DNA of 64,000 bases from Atrichornis clamosus (lineage: Eukaryota > Chordata > Aves > Passeriformes > Menuridae), in assembly GCA_013400975.1 (NCBI GenBank), contig WBMZ01011913.1, positions 24,383 through 88,382 on the forward strand. Reading direction: 5' to 3'. Below are positions 49,403-63,785 of this stretch, piece by piece (position 1 is the stretch's first letter; every line of letters begins with the position of its first letter). The notes under the pieces were generated by a model. The model ran no database searches. It worked only from the letters and a program-made list of their open reading frames with translations, and had not been told where the DNA came from. The position numbers and the translations under genes are program-made.

Positions 49403-52400
49403 GTCAGTTCTTTTGCTCTACATTGTTATTTCTGATGAATTGTCAGCAGCATATGATTACCAAAAAAGTGTTTTGTACAGTCTGCAAGTAGCATTTGCTT
49501 TAATTTTTCTATGCCATTATTTTATATAATCATTTTTCTTGAGGTTGATTAATTAAAGGTTAATAATATTTGCTAATTAGGAATGGCAGCCTCATTCTAC
49601 CACTGGAAGCACCTTCATTAGACAAATGCTTATAAATCATTATTTAGTGTGCTTTTCTGTATACTACCTAAAGCTGTTTCCTTGTCAAAATGAAGGTGTA
49701 TTTTTCTTCCTGCATGTGCATAATAACACCTGTGTGATATGTTTCAACATGATACATGTAGCTGCAGTTTGTTGAATGCTTCCTGCCAAGTGCCCTGTTC
49801 AAGTTAAAATACCAGAGCCAGAGAGCTCTTCTGTCACAGAAACTTTGAAGATTATAGACTATTTAGGAATCTGCAAGGCTGCAGGTTTGGCTGAGTCATC
49901 TTGTCCCCCTGTTTCTTTTTCTGTATTTCTCCATTTCTACTTACTTTAATATTTCAGTTCACCAACCTGCATGGCATAATGGTAATGGAAAACATACGTA
50001 GATGTCTCTGCTCAATCAATATAACTGTGATAGCTTTATCTTCTATAATGTCAGGGACAAATGTGCAAACAGACATGTAGTACTAGCAGTAGAAATACTA
50101 AACACATTAAGTGATTGCACAGGGTGTAAAAGATGGTGTGCAAGAAAGATAGAAACTGTGGCTCATCAGCGTGATGTATAACTCTGCTCCTAGACATCAT
50201 CCTGATCTCTGTCCTGCCTACTGCACTGTGTCCCCTGAAAGCAGAATCCTAGCATTGGTCAAATATTAAGATACTGTCTCAAAACATTTCTTTGTGGGGC
50301 AGGAGGTTTTCCTGCAAGGCACAGCTACTTGCCTGCGTTTGTGAAGAAAATGCATTGCAAAGCCAGGAATTGAGTGCCGTTTACCTGAGTTCACTCAGAG
50401 CCCTCACTAAAAGGCCATTGCATTTTCTCTCAAGTGCCATCTAGCAGCTTCAGGGCAGGGAGAGCAGGGTCCTGGCCTCAGACTGAAAGTCTTCAAGGCC
50501 TGTTAGTTTGGGGTGGTCCCAAGACATACAGACAGGGTGCTAAGAAGGGCAAGCAAAACACCAAAGCGGATGAACCCTCATGTCATCCTTTCTCCCTGTC
50601 AAAGACAAGGCTTGGGGAGAAGGAGCACATGCTAGTCCTGTGGGATTTCAGTGCACATGTGCTGACAGGATTTATCAAGACCTTCCTTTCTGAAATCCTC
50701 ATGCAAATCAAAGCACAGTTAGGTCTCTGTGGCTGGTATTCTTTAAAGGGGAGGACAGTAAGGTTTTTACTAAATGAGAATCACATAATAGGTATCAAAC
50801 TAGTCATGGCATAGTTCAAAATAGTTAAGGTAAACAATTTTTTCACTTCCAGCTCAGCCTTGAGGAGTTTCTTTCTTTCTGTGAGATAATAGTTTATCTA
50901 TTTTGCCTATTTCATATTGAAACTACTTTGAGGAAGAACTTGTCTTTAGAAAATCTGATTAATAAGCACTGAATGCTTAGGAACTCATGCCTACAATATG
51001 AACCCATCTTTGTGAGAATGCAAGCTAATCTGTTTAATCCGAAATGTATTACGCTAACACAAATTAAAGCATGTTCTAGTTTGCGTCCGTGAGTGAAAAT
51101 CTGAATGAAGGTAAAAAAGTCAAAGCAATGTAGCAATTGTATTCTTGTTCTAGGAACAAGATTGTCTACACAAGTGGAGTAAATGTGCAGCTGTGAGCAC
51201 TTCACCAATGTGCTGTATTGAACTTATTTCCTTGAACTTGAGAGCATGTCATGTACAACTGAAGTTATTGTTTTTACCTGATGTTTAAAGACCATACATA
51301 TTATTGCCTATTCAGGTCACTTCCAAAGATTTGCAGAAAGAACCTAAGGTCATACTAATTAAATTAATACTTAATTGACAAAGAAGGACATAACAAAATA
51401 AGTTAAAAATGTCTGTTTCACGTAATCTATGTTTGGTTCTGACTAATGAACCATTTTCAGCGGCTCACTTCATAGACTACAGTCTTATTTTGAGTTGGTT
51501 TGATTTTTTGTTTTAATTTAGTTAAACGGTTGAAAATACAGAGACTTTATTCAGGTGTAGGTATATAAAGCAGTATGAATTCCCACAAATACGATCTTTG
51601 ATTCTTGTTACTTGGATTTTGAATCTTTGTGTAGCTCACCTGTATGTGTTGACAGCCTGATTGCTAGAAACACAGATTCTCTGACCCAAGAGCCAAAAAA
51701 CTACTATGGCACTACTGATGTGCTTTATTTTTGCATATAGTTGAGGAGGTGGGGCAGATGGGATGTCCTGAAACCTAGCTTGCTCCCTATGGTTCATGTT
51801 ATCAGTTTATATTATAAAGTAGAACTACATAGTGGTGTTATAGAACTATCACAGATTATTTTACAGACAAAATTTGGCACTCAGTTCCTATAGCACCTAT
51901 TAGCTTTTTCTTAGCACACAAGCTGTAAGGCAGGTGTTTCGGGGTTGTTTTTCTTGATTCTAGTATGCTTTCAGTGTAATATGATGATTTTATAGGCTTG
52001 CTTCGGTAAAGATGGTGTCTTATTAATCCTGAGTTTGTAGGTTACATAGAAAGATCTCAGAATCTAATTTAGTGTTGTGTTTGAAAATATATTCATTTGA
52101 AATGCAATAGTTATTTAGTATGCAATGTGATACTCATCCAACATCTGGAAAGCAAGTGTCAGCAGGATATGTGACTGACGGGAAAGATTTATCTCTCCAT
52201 GTGCATATCATAGGAAGTGCACTTTGTTGAGGGTGTTCTCTTGTGTAATTTAGTATTCAAACTGCTTCAAACAAATCTAAAAATTGCAAATAATTTGAAA
52301 TCCTTCATGCTTGTGGGAAGATGTCTTTCATTCATAATTGCCAAATTCTGTGCTGTTTGCAAGGAAATTGAAGCATCAGCTGCAAACAAAATCCGTAACA

Positions 52401-55400
52401 CCGATGCGTAAACAAGGATTGGAGGTTGGGTTTCTTCTCTCACCGCTTCGCATTTTTGTCATTCCTCTGCATCTTTTCCATTGCCATCTTTCACATTCTC
52501 TGCATTCATCTACTCTTCCATTACCTCTCTGTTGCTCCACAGTCACAGGGGTTTTAGCCTCAGATCTCTGCAGTTCTACCATCTAATTTGTGTGGATTTC
52601 TTGATTAACTATACTGTGGAGACAGAAATCACCTCTCCTGATATGTAAGCCAGCAGACAAAAAGCTGGGACTGTAAATAAAACATGAACGTTTATACCTT
52701 TGTGTCTTTGAGCTTTGTTATTATGGTTTTCCTTTTCTTCTTTTGCTTGCATAAATATCTTGTCAGCAAAAGCAGGTCATTCCTACAATGGGAATCATAT
52801 TGAATGAGCTATTCGGGCTTCAAGTATCCAATGTCTTTTAATTAATCACCACTGGCAGCAAGACTAGTGTGAATATCCTACCTTCCCAATAACATTGGAT
52901 TTCTGCCAATATCCTCATTTGTAACCATATTCCTTCCAGCAGTGTTTTAATGATTTAGCTTTTAAATAGAAAAAGTTCCGTTTAAAAGCCCTGTTCAGGT
53001 GGAGGAGTAGCTTTAAATATTGAGCAAGTGTGATGATAGGCACCAAAGAATCAGATCCGTGTTGTGAGGAAGTCATATTATAAAGCATCTTTTAGGGTTT
53101 ATTCTACAGATATGCTAATGAAAAAATTACATTCTCAGAAAATAACTCAAGCTTTCAGCTTCCTTGTTTTATTCAAAAGGAACACTTTAAATTATTCTTA
53201 ATTTTAAGAAATATTTCAGGAGTAGATTATTCAAAGTTACAATAGCTTTTAAAGAAATCCAGGCTTTAACAAAGTAAAAGAATTAAGGAAGGATGCTGAC
53301 ATTTCTTTGGATTGGTTTTGGTTTAAAAACTAGGCACATTATACATTTTCTTCAAAGAGAGAATAAGTCTAACCCATGAGTTCTTGGATTATTTGTGTAG
53401 AAATAGTCATACCTGTGAATGGTATCCCCATTCAGTTCCAAAAGAGCCTTAATTGCTGATAGCAATTTTTGAGGCTGGTGAATTTGTCTGCATTAGACCT
53501 TCCACATTCCTAACAGTGCCTTGGCCAAGCCAGTGTCAGCAACATTGAGAAACTCGTCTAAATTTCCCTAGTGTAGACAAAGCCTTAGAGCCCTAACTTA
53601 TATTATTATGTAGAAAAATGTCGGTTAATTGCCTTCTGTGTCATTCTGAATTCCAAATAGGTTGTGTCAGAAGCAATAGAAATTATTGTCTCTGCCTTTA
53701 AAGCATAAAAATTATGGTTTCTGGACTAAAAGCAAATATGATTACAAAAGGAGACTGTTCTTTGGAAAGAAAACCCCCATGTTTATTTTTCTGCTTACAT
53801 GATTGTAAGAGATTAAAATAATGATGGTATGTTAGATTGTACTGCTTAGAGTATTTCACTCTAACCATCCGGTGGGTCAGAAACTGTTTTGACCCTCTGA
53901 GTATCCATTACCTAAATTTATCAAAACAAGTGCATAGATAGTGGCATTTCATGGAGCATGACTGTTGAAATGGTCACTAGCAGGTTTATAATGCTATTGC
54001 CACCTTGCGCATTACTAGCTGCAAATACATGGGATTGCTGCACATCTCCAAAACTGAACTGCTGCAAGTTACTCTTTACTCAGTTCTCCTCAAAGTTTCT
54101 TCTGAAGCATGGGATTCAAGCTAAGAACAATGCAATTAGAAGAGTATCATTTAAACAACAGCAATATTAAAACCACTGGTTACTTTTATCAGTCCTTCTT
54201 TCAGATACAACATTTTTTATTCGTACATTAGGAAAAGCTTGTGATTAGGTAAGCATGAGCAAGGTTGTTAAAATTCAGCCTTAGTAAGATGTTTGCATAG
54301 TATATCTGACTGGATAATAAGTATTTAATCCTTGCAATAAGTCTTCCATGAATTCCCTTATTCTGCTCACTTAGTGACCTTTACAAGCTGAATAATTCCT
54401 CTTCCCGTCTGCCCTTATCTAAGAACAATTTCTATGCTGTGGTAAAGTACTAGAGAGCTGTAATAGGGCATTGAAATTGGCCATAAAATTGGTGGTAAAT
54501 AATGGGAGTAAATGGGAATTTTCATGGCACTTGTTCAAATCACTCTACTGCAAAAAGTCAGACACTGCCATGAGGTGTCTTTTACTGTCGGTCCTGAGAG
54601 CTTATCTGAGATAATTCAGAATATTATATTATCTTTCCCTTAGAAAGAAACCTCAGAACACACACAGTGACACACCAAGAGACCCCATTAGCCAGCAATT
54701 AAGTGAAAATGAGCAGAATTGTGCTGAAAACTGTTTTCATTAATGAAAATGTTTGTACATATAAGACTTAATGGAGCCTATATTTTCAAATTCTTATAAT
54801 ATTGCTGATGCTTTAATTGCATTTTTATAATCCTCTTTATGATAGAAACAAAAAGAAACAAAGAGAACACAGCAGTAGTCTGTGAGTTGCAAATGAAGCT
54901 AAAGAGCAATTTTGAATAGACATTGATAAAAGCAGGAAAGTTCTTCAGCTGAAATCCATAGCAAAAGTAGATACCCTGTCTGCACTGGTGGTGACTGAGA
55001 ACAGTTGAAGGCCAGGAAGGATGTTTGGTTAAACTGGTGCAGAGGACCTGTGGAACATCAAAATGTATTGTATCCAGCACCCCTCTAAACTGGCAACATG
55101 CAGGTTTTCCTATATAAATGTAAAATGGGGGTTTATGCCCGATGTCATTTTTCTGTAGTATCTCCGTGGTGAATTTTGTCCCACAGAATGCCTGCGGTTT
55201 GCAGCAGTGAAGGAAAGAAAGAAGGGAGGCTGGGATATTGCTTGCCCAAAATTCCCTTGTATTCATCGCATCAGAGAAATTCACCAGTGCTTTTTTCCAA
55301 GGTATTTTAATGACTGACAGGAAATCTCATCTCTCCTAGAGTCCATGACTCTTGCAGTCTCACTCTGCTCCTACAGTAAGGTGGTGGAGCACTCAGACGA

Positions 55401-56200
55401 AGCCACATCATTCTCATTTTAACAGTCCATTGACTACTGAACGGAGGAGAAAGCTTTCTAATTAGTCTGCAGACATGATAGTAAATACTTCATTTAAGTA
55501 GTTACAGCTAAACAAAACTAGAAGAGGTTTGTCTGTTTCACTTGAATTTCCACCGGTTTGATTTACTAATGTTCTGAGTTGTGATTTGCAAATTAGACTA
55601 GTGTTCATCATCAGAGGAATATGAAATGAACTTCTCCATGCATTTATTGATCACTGTGAAATGGAAAAGTTAAAGCCATCTTTTTGGAAGACATGATGGC
55701 AAGCTCTGACTTGTTTGATGAGCACAAACTGTAGGTAGCTGTCTTTATGGACTGATGAATGTGCTAATTATCCCTCTGGGTTTGCTTGAAATCTTTGCAA
55801 AATTTCACCCTCCCTTCCATTTCTCCTTGGAAGTGGGTGATGTGTGTGTGCATGTGTTTGTGGTTTTGCTGTTCTCCTAGTTTTTTATTTCCTTTTATCC
55901 TTGTTACATATCACTCTTTTAAGCTAGTTCTTTTTGTTTAGACATGGTGTTGACTGTAAGCAGTTTTCAAGTAAAAATAAATGAAAGCCTCTTTCGTATC
56001 TCGACCTAGATAAAGTTTATCAATAAGCCTACATGTATGTGAAAATGCTATATGCTTGTACAGGTTTACATACCTTTTCCAATTCAGGCTAGTATTCTTT
56101 GTGTCTGGTTAAGTAATGTGTAGAAGAGGGTCTCCCTGTCTCTGCTCTCTGACTGCTACTCTGTGTCTGGTGTCTTTTTTCAAGTTTCAAGATGAGGAAC

Positions 56201-56790
56201 TGTTGTGGTTTAACCCCAGCCAGCAACCAAGCCCAGCACAGCCTTTAGGTCACTCCCCCACCGGTGGGATCAGGGAGAGAATCAGAAGGGTAAAAAGTAG
56301 GAAGCTCATGGGTTGAGATATAGACAGTTTAATAGGGAAAGCAAAAGCTGTGCACACAAGCAAAGCAAAACAAGGGATTAATTCACTGCTTCCCATGGGC
56401 AGGCAGGTGTTCAGCCATCCCCAGGAGAGCAGGGCTCCATCGTGCATAACTGAGACTTGGGAAGACAAACTCCATCACTCCAAATGTCCCCCTCCACTTC
56501 CTCCTTCTTCTCCCCACTTTGTAGACTGAGCCTGATGCCATAGGGTCTGGAATATTTAGGTGGGGTCACCTGTCTCTGCTGTGTCTCCTCCCAGTTTCCC
56601 ATGCACTCCCAGCCTCCTTTCCAGTGTGGGACTACAAAGATGGGAAAAGACCTTGACTGTGTAAACCCTGCTCAGCAATAACGAAAACTTCTCTATTTTA
56701 TCAACTCTATGTTCATCACTAATCCAAAACACAGCCTCATACTCTCCACTGTGAAGAAAATGAACTCTACCCCAGTCAAAACCAGGAACA
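56201..56790 (-). mobile_element. Solo ERV-type LTR (about 590 bp)
   Basis: The + strand begins TGTTGTGGTTTAACCCCAGC and ends CCCCAGTCAAAACCAGGAACA, giving TG...CA termini and a length normal for a retroviral-type LTR. In between are GGGTTGAGATATAGACAG, AGACCTTGACTGTGTAAACC and CATACTCTCCACTGTGAAG-type blocks of a well-known avian LTR family. On the minus strand an ATTAAA at 56328-56333 is a plausible polyadenylation signal near the 3' end, which is why I assign minus orientation. No gag, pol or env sequence adjoins it, so it is a solo LTR left by recombination. I could not identify a perfect target-site duplication in the flanks. Confidence 0.88.
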
Positions 56791-58499
56791 CAGACTATTG
56801 AGCAGTTGATGAATTTGTATTTCCTAATATGAAAAAATATAGAAACTTTGCACATCTCTCCGTCTTCCTTCCTATAATTCCTGTACATGCATCTGTATAG
56901 CTACACATGCAGACTGATCAAATCAGCCAGTTACACACATTTTTTGGAACTGTGGACTGTTGTGGCATATGTCATAGGAAGGTTTTAGTACTTCTCCCTT
57001 GTTACAGAAGAATTCAGAGCACTGATGTGGCTTAACTGCATTTATCTGCTGCTGCTGGGAAGATTTGTCTTCCCATTTGAATGACTCAACACATCATTCT
57101 GGAAAAAAAGGAGCATAGTTTAAATACGATATTCAAATTTTTCATCTTGCATTCAGGGTAACATCGATATTCCTTTTACATTTAATGTTGCCCTTACTGA
57201 GTGAATGGAAGCTGCATAACAAAATAGATGACTCCTGCTTTTGCTGTTGAAATTATTTGAACATGACTCTGTCTTCCCTGACTGTTTAGAAGCAGACTTC
57301 TTGATTAAAGTTTATTTCAGTTTATTAGCTCATGTTCAGGAGACCATTATTTTCTTTACTAGATGAAAAAAAATTTGGATTTTCTTTTCTTGTTCAATCT
57401 TGCTCTTTTCTGTTAGAGCTGAATATATACAGAAATATATTCTGGTTTAGTAGCAATAGCAGATGTCCATTAAGGGAGAGATTTTTGTTGCCTTCTGGAG
57501 TTTATAGTGTTTTGTCTGATATATTGATTACTGGTTGCTGGACAGTTTGCTCAAGGTCATAGAAAGGAAACAAACTCGAGGTAAAAATACCCTCATAAAG
57601 GACGGCATAAAGCACCTCTTGTGAAAGTTTGGTACAAACAAGTAAGTGAATTAAATTATTTTTAAATCATTTGTCTTTAAAGATGGTAGAAATAACCTTA
57701 GTGGAAATCAGCCTGCAGTAAGTGCCACAGTAACAATCACATCTGCTGAGCTTCCTATGTTTCTTTGCTGTATGTTATCCTTCTGCCAAAGAGTCTTTAA
57801 GCATTTTACCTTCTCCATAGGTTGCAGCATGCCACCAGAGCAGAGATGCAGTGCAGCTTTGAATAGCAGCTAATAAAAGCATTTTTGTGTTCTTCACTTT
57901 TGTCTTACATTCTTTTACATTCTTCCTAGTGATGAAGAAAACTCCTACCTTCTCCCTGGCAGTGTAAATTTTTCCACAGAATTATTTTGTTAGAAGATAC
58001 CAAACACAATTTGGCACTTTGTTATGCTGACGGATTTAAACTGAGTTCTGTTATTTAGTTGAGCGGTGACAAGTTTATCACTTGAAGGTTTGGCTTTCTC
58101 CTCCAGAACAGCTCACTTGGTGCACTGCCTTCTCCGTGCTGCCTTCTCTCCTGACAGCCTCACAGAGGTGGGCAGAGTATTATTGTGCTATTATTGTGGA
58201 TTTATCCAGCCTATTCACGTCTGCTCCCTGCTAATCCCTATCTCCTGAGAACACTCCAGGCAGAGATGAGGAGTAGGCTGGACTGTGCTATCTTGGGACC
58301 AGAAGAAATTCAAGATGTTGTCATTCCTGTGTCAAGAAGAGATGTTTGCATATCCTCTTCTTAAAGCCTTGAAAAAGGCTTCATGAAGATTTCTTGTCTG
58401 CCTCTGCTTATTTATTTAGTATTTAATGATTTTCAACATTTTTCTAAGTTCTATATTCTTTTTAGCAGTTTAAGCCTATTTTTTCTTGTCATGTGCAGT

Positions 58500-58900
58500 A
58501 AGCACACAGAGAACAAATTTATTTCCTCTGGAAAACAGCCTTTTTTTACCTGTCTGCTACAGCTTCTCTCTACCTTCGTTTCTTTAGGCCAGTCTTTCTT
58601 CATGTCTTTTCACGGTTGCTAAATCCCTGCTCACTCCATTTATTTGCTCCAGTCTTTCTTGAGGTGTGGTGCCAAACCCACAGTGAGTATTCCACCTAGA
58701 GGCTTTCTGAGTGGACGTCACAAGGAGGGGATTGTTCTAAGGTGTCTTGTTGGCTGCATCCTTGGTTTTCTACCTCAGTATGACATCCTGGGTTTGTCAG
58801 TTTTTGCTGCACACAGCATCGGTGGTTCAAGTTCATTTATTGATCGGTAACAATGCCAGGATCCTTTTCTGCAGAGATCTGTCTACAGTTGGCCCTCTGG
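58500..58900 (-). mobile_element. Old CR1-type LINE fragment, - orientation
   Basis: The + strand has TTTGCTCCAGTCTTTCTTGAGGTGTGGTGCC, matching the antisense CR1 landmark TCTCCAGTTTGTCCACATCTTTCCTGAAGTGTGGTGCCC, and about 200 bp later CCAGGATCCTTTTCTGCAGA, matching ...CTAGGTCCTTTTCTGCAGA. Spacing between the two landmarks is right for a CR1 3' region. The copy is heavily diverged and no terminal repeat is visible. Confidence 0.55.
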
Positions 58901-61900
58901 TATTTTGAATGAATTTGACATCTCGTTCCCATCTACTTTCCTGGAGGCACTAAAATCCCTCGCTCTCGCGTGGCTGAACGTGCATCCCTCAAGTGGCCGT
59001 AACCCTGGCATCTCTGTGGGTCTGTGGATGACAAAAGGAGATGCACACTTGTAGAACTATTCCTATCACCTTTCTCTCTGGACAGCCTCTGAAACATGGG
59101 CAGCGCAGGTGGAGTGTGTTCTGGGGGCTTGGGCCTTGCTAGTTTCTTTCTAAGTCTTTGCTCCTCCCTCATCACACAGTCAAAGTACATGCACATACTC
59201 CTGAAGCTACGTGTGCTGGATAGGCTTGTCATGTGAAACCTGTCGGATCAGTCGTGCTGAGTGCCACTGACTGAAAATCTTCGGGGAGAAGGCCATCTTT
59301 TCATTGTGTGTGTGCACAGTGAGTGTCTCTAACTGGCCTGTCCTTGGCCGGGGCCTAGAGACTCTGCATTGCTGCTACTCCTACTAACAAAATTAGCAAC
59401 AGACTTTATGACGTGAAACACTTCGTAAAACCAAGAGCTGTTTCTCTTTGAAAACGTTGGTGCCAGAGAGCCTGATAAAGTAATAGGAAAAAAAGTGGTT
59501 AAAAGAGAAAAAAAAAAAAAGGTAGATAAGTATTTCCCTTCCGAAAGAATGTTCTCCCAATTTAAATTGATAAAGAATCATTGATGTGAAATAATTTGTC
59601 TATTTGGAGAGAATTTTAGACGTGCTAATTGATCTAACTAGAATTTTCCTCGTGAAAATTTGGAGGCAAAAATAAATATTTTATAGGAGTAATGGCATAT
59701 AGCGTAGCTTTTCTTCATTTCATTTAATGAGGGCTTACAATTTCCCTCAATCCATTTGGTAGGTATAAAGTTTGCAGTGGGTTTGTGATAAATCTGCCAA
59801 AAGCTGAACAGTATGGACAATAAAATCCTTTTCTTTACAGTCTGTTTTTTACTAGGTTTGTCTTGAAAGCTTCTCTTCCAACTCTTCTATTTCTCTTTAT
59901 GTCAAACCGAGCTGAAAAACATATTTATATCCAGTCAGCCAGAGTTACTGAAAAATAATTAGGATTGTTCCAAACAGAAAATATATCAGATTAAACTTCC
60001 TTTGGGAAAATGCCTCACTGCCTGCTCTGAGTAAACACACCAACGTTATTAACTCGAGGATCTTGTTTCTCTGTTCTGTCTGTGTATTGAAGAACAGAAA
60101 ACCAGGTGCAGCTACCCACCTTATTGTTTCCTTCCCCCTTTATATTCTCGTCATGGATGTATTAAGGCAGTGGCTGAAATAGGTCCACAGCACACAATGT
60201 TATGTGCTGTGCTGGCCCTTCTGAATTACAGAATTGTTGTCCTAGGGGGATTTATAAACTTTCATTCCAGCATCTCTAGATTTCAGCTTTGGCCACTAGA
60301 TAAGGAAATATGTCTTGTGCAATGAAGCTGAAGAGAAATTAAATTTTTCTGAAATTAGGGTTCTCCTATTTCTGTGGTAGTACTTACGCAGAGAGAATTC
60401 TTCAGGGTACCTTCAAATCTTCATTTCAGTGTGGCTTGGATGCCAATGCCTGCAGTGAAAATCTGTCACATTAGGGGATGCTCACCTCCTGCCTGCATGA
60501 TTCCCACTAGTTTTGTGGTGAGTTATCTTGCAGAGTGGTGTGGGATTTTAATACAATAATCTGTACATTAGCAGGAGTATGTCATGCCAGGGCTAAACCG
60601 TCCCAGCCAGCAGAGGAGCCACAAATCCCAGTGCATTAAAATTCAGTAAACTTCAAAATTATATAAGCGTAATATATTGAATTAACTCAGATAGCTAGTT
60701 AATTTTAAGACTTACTTTATTCTCAGTGTTGACATCAAACCTAAGTACATCTAACTCCCCACCTTGAAGAATATGTTGTAACATTGTAAAAAATCTTGTA
60801 AAAACTAAACTAAGTGGACAAAGTAAGGGTCATTTGGGGCGGGGGAGAGGTAATCAGGTTTGGCAGAATGGGAATCCAGGCTGAAGTATGCAGAGTCTCT
60901 CAAACCTGAGCCTCCAAAGTCTTGTAGAGTGCCAGGAGAGCAGTGCAGGGTTTCATATCTCTTTGAGCATGCATCCAGATTCGATGTCATTGAATATTGC
61001 TGGCTTTGTAAGATTCCTGGATCACTAGTGATTTAGGTTGTTTTACCATACATCTTATTTCCTGATCAATGTGACTTTAAACAATTTTGACATTCACTGC
61101 TATTTCACAATTTATGGAACTATGAATTTCAGTAGTGATTTTCAGCATTTTCCCTGTGGTTTCTGGAACAACAGCCAGAAATACCTGCTCTGCAACAACA
61201 TTTTTGGTTTGAAATTGGCAATAATACCTTTTTCTAAGCGAAAAAATTACCATCGCACATTTGAATAGAAAGCTGCCACATACTTTTAGTGGAGAGGGAG
61301 AAACCATTTAATTTATCCTCTGTATGGGAGATGTAAAAGCAAGCTGTGATGCTCTTTAAGGCAAAATATATTTTCACCACTGAAGAGCTATAATTTGCTT
61401 TATGTAATTTTCCTCATTTTTGTAGTTTGTTTTTGTCTGTTAGCATAAGAGTCCTTAATGATTCAAACCCTCTGATCTCTCCCCTTGCTCAATGTCTAGG
61501 GAGATGGGCCAGAGTGACACATAAAACCAGCTGGTCACCTGGGAAAGGTGGCTTTTTTTCAGCAAGGAAATTGTGAGTGCTATATGGAAAGTGATGAAAG
61601 TGTTCTTCATAGGCATTATCTATGCAAAAAATCCTAAATGTATGTGTCCCCAGAATAGGGCTGATTGTTCTGGGCTCCTACCACCAGAAAACTGTCACTT
61701 TCCTACCTGTGGATTTTCTGCTCTTTCCACCACTAAGAGTTCTTTTAGGCGGATCTGCTTGACTTTGTGTGTGCAAGCCCATTTATAGCAGGAGAGGGAA
61801 AGCTAATTCCAACTGAATTTCAGTCACCTTTGCCTTCTGGAATATATAGAATTTCCCTTGAAGTTTTTACAGAGTCTGCAGTCGGTGCAAAACAGACCTA

Positions 61901-63785
61901 CTGGCTCCTTTGATATTTTTAAGCCTCTGCTTCATCAATTGTGCAGGCTTTTGGTTTATTTCCAAGTTCAGTCCAACATTCTGGTTTTGATGTAGAGACC
62001 CTGATGTTATTTTTGATCTTTTATCTTGCTTTAACTTTGTTTCCTTGTGTTTGTTCCTACTGGTAAATTTGGTTAGCGGAGAAATTATTATTTCAGGGTA
62101 AAGGTTGCAGTGAGAACAGGAGGGGGTTTTTAGATTCTGAGGCACCTGGATGGTCTGACAGATCTGGAGCTTCATTTCAGGAAATACTACAGTATCATTC
62201 CTGTCTAAAGCCAAAGACTCCAGTAGTGGTGATTTCAGACACATGAATAGTAAAGGGTGTTGGAGTGAAGGTTTCTGTTCTGTGGAATAGGAGGAAGAAT
62301 AGAGGAGTAGATGGGCTTTGTGTGGATTCTCAGAAGAACAAATCTTTTTGCTCATGAACAGCAGGAAAAGTGGAAATCACTTTATCCAGGGTGGTTCAGT
62401 CAGTTGCTAGTTCAGTGATAAAAATTTTACAGATAAATTTGTACTTTTGTATAAATAGTGTGAGAAGGGTAAAAAATGTGCCTCGCTTTGTTAAGGAGTT
62501 ATTTTCAGATTGCTTTTATACTTTATATATATAGTTATTCATATAGATATATTTATATTTGTGGGGGAACTTGTGCTTAGGGCTAATTTTGAGGGTGGAT
62601 GTTAGTACAGTTAATTCTTTCATTTTTCTGAGGTAGATTGAAAGTATGGGGGTTCATTCTGTATATAAATTCAATCAAAGTAAATTGGTATTGTTAAATT
62701 GAAGCAGATTCTGACAACTAAATGAAAGTCAGGGTTTGCCTTCTATAGTCTAAAGGTTTTATTTGGCAATTTTCAGTAGCCGTTGTTGCCATGAAAGAGA
62801 AGATTGTATGTGGTGGTCTTACCTAACCCAGTTTCTGATACTCATTTTTTAATTGAGTTCCCAGCTAAATCTATGCTTACAAGGGTTATTAAAGTCTATA
62901 AGGATGACAGGAAGGCTGCACAGACTCAAGATAATAAAGTAATATAGTGCTATTGAAGATTAACATATGAACAACCTCTTTTCAGAGGTAATACATCTTT
63001 TTCTTGGGTTTTTTTTTTACTTATAGAAACAGAAAGTTAAAAAAACTGAATTCATACACTTTCTTCTCTGAGTTCCCACATGCGCACATAGAAACACAGC
63101 ACCTGCGCTTGGCAATTCCTTTGATTTTTCTTTCTCTTCACTTCTGCATTTTCTTTTCCCACTTATTCCTGCCCCTCAGAGCTCAGAAATGTTTGTATCA
63201 AGGTATTATTCCCGGGCAGGAGTTTCAAGGGTATGATACTGCTATTGTTAGTGCCGTGCTAGAAAAGAAATGCCGAGCTGGGAAAGAAGCACAGTAAGGA
63301 CTTGATTGAACTCCCATAGGTCTTCCATTGAAGATTCTCATTATCTTGTACAGACTTTTGTTCATCTTGTGCTGTGCTGTAGCCCTAGTGACTGCGGGGT
63401 AGAATATCGCACTGCTTCTCTTCAGTGCGTGGCGTGTAGATTATTGAATCTAAAATGTGACAGTTATGCATTTGCTATTCAGAAAAAAAAACCCCAAACC
63501 TTCACCAATTTAAAGTTTTTATGAGCGGAATAATGAGAGAGCGTGAAAACAAGAACAAGAGCGCTTGTTTCCAGTCAGATGAAATGGGGGGAAATCAACC
63601 TAAATGGGTTTTATGCTAAAGAATGAAACAGTCTTGAAACCACAGTTTGTGGTGTTAGCATGTATGAAGTAGTGATTTAATTGATATAGACACCTTTGGT
63701 GAGATATACAGGGCTCAGATAACCTTCCCTGATAATCTGGAGACTTACTGTGCATCTTACACGTTCTGTCACGCTCACTGTGTGA

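Larger units (their letters stand above)
49403..63785 (+). other. CHN2: CHN2 intron sequence downstream of the 56-nt exon
   Basis: This is a phase-0 intron that begins with GTCAGT and continues to the window edge or to the CpG island. I looked for the next expected exon, which begins Val-Glu-Asn-Arg-Pro-Lys-Tyr-Tyr in the family, and did not find it by eye. Named content is a solo LTR at 56201-56790 and an old CR1 fragment near 58.5-58.9 kb. The stretches 49403-56200, 56791-58499 and 58901-63785 hold nothing I can assign. The longest ORF in the whole window, 168 codons on the minus strand at 54778-55284, lies here and has no recognisable domain. Confidence 0.8.

Noticed and set aside
49141..49491. 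ORF of 116 codons spanning the 56-nt CHN2 exon
   Set aside because: It is in a different frame from CHN2 and runs through both splice sites, so it is a shadow.
54778..55284. Longest ORF in the window, 168 codons on the minus strand
   Set aside because: It shows no recognisable domain, promoter, splice sites or gene context. One ORF of this size is not surprising in 64 kb of AT-rich DNA read in six frames. It might overlap a conserved noncoding element but I cannot show that.
56116..56888. ORFs around the solo LTR
   Set aside because: They are formed by LTR sequence and its flanks, and no retroviral protein is encoded.
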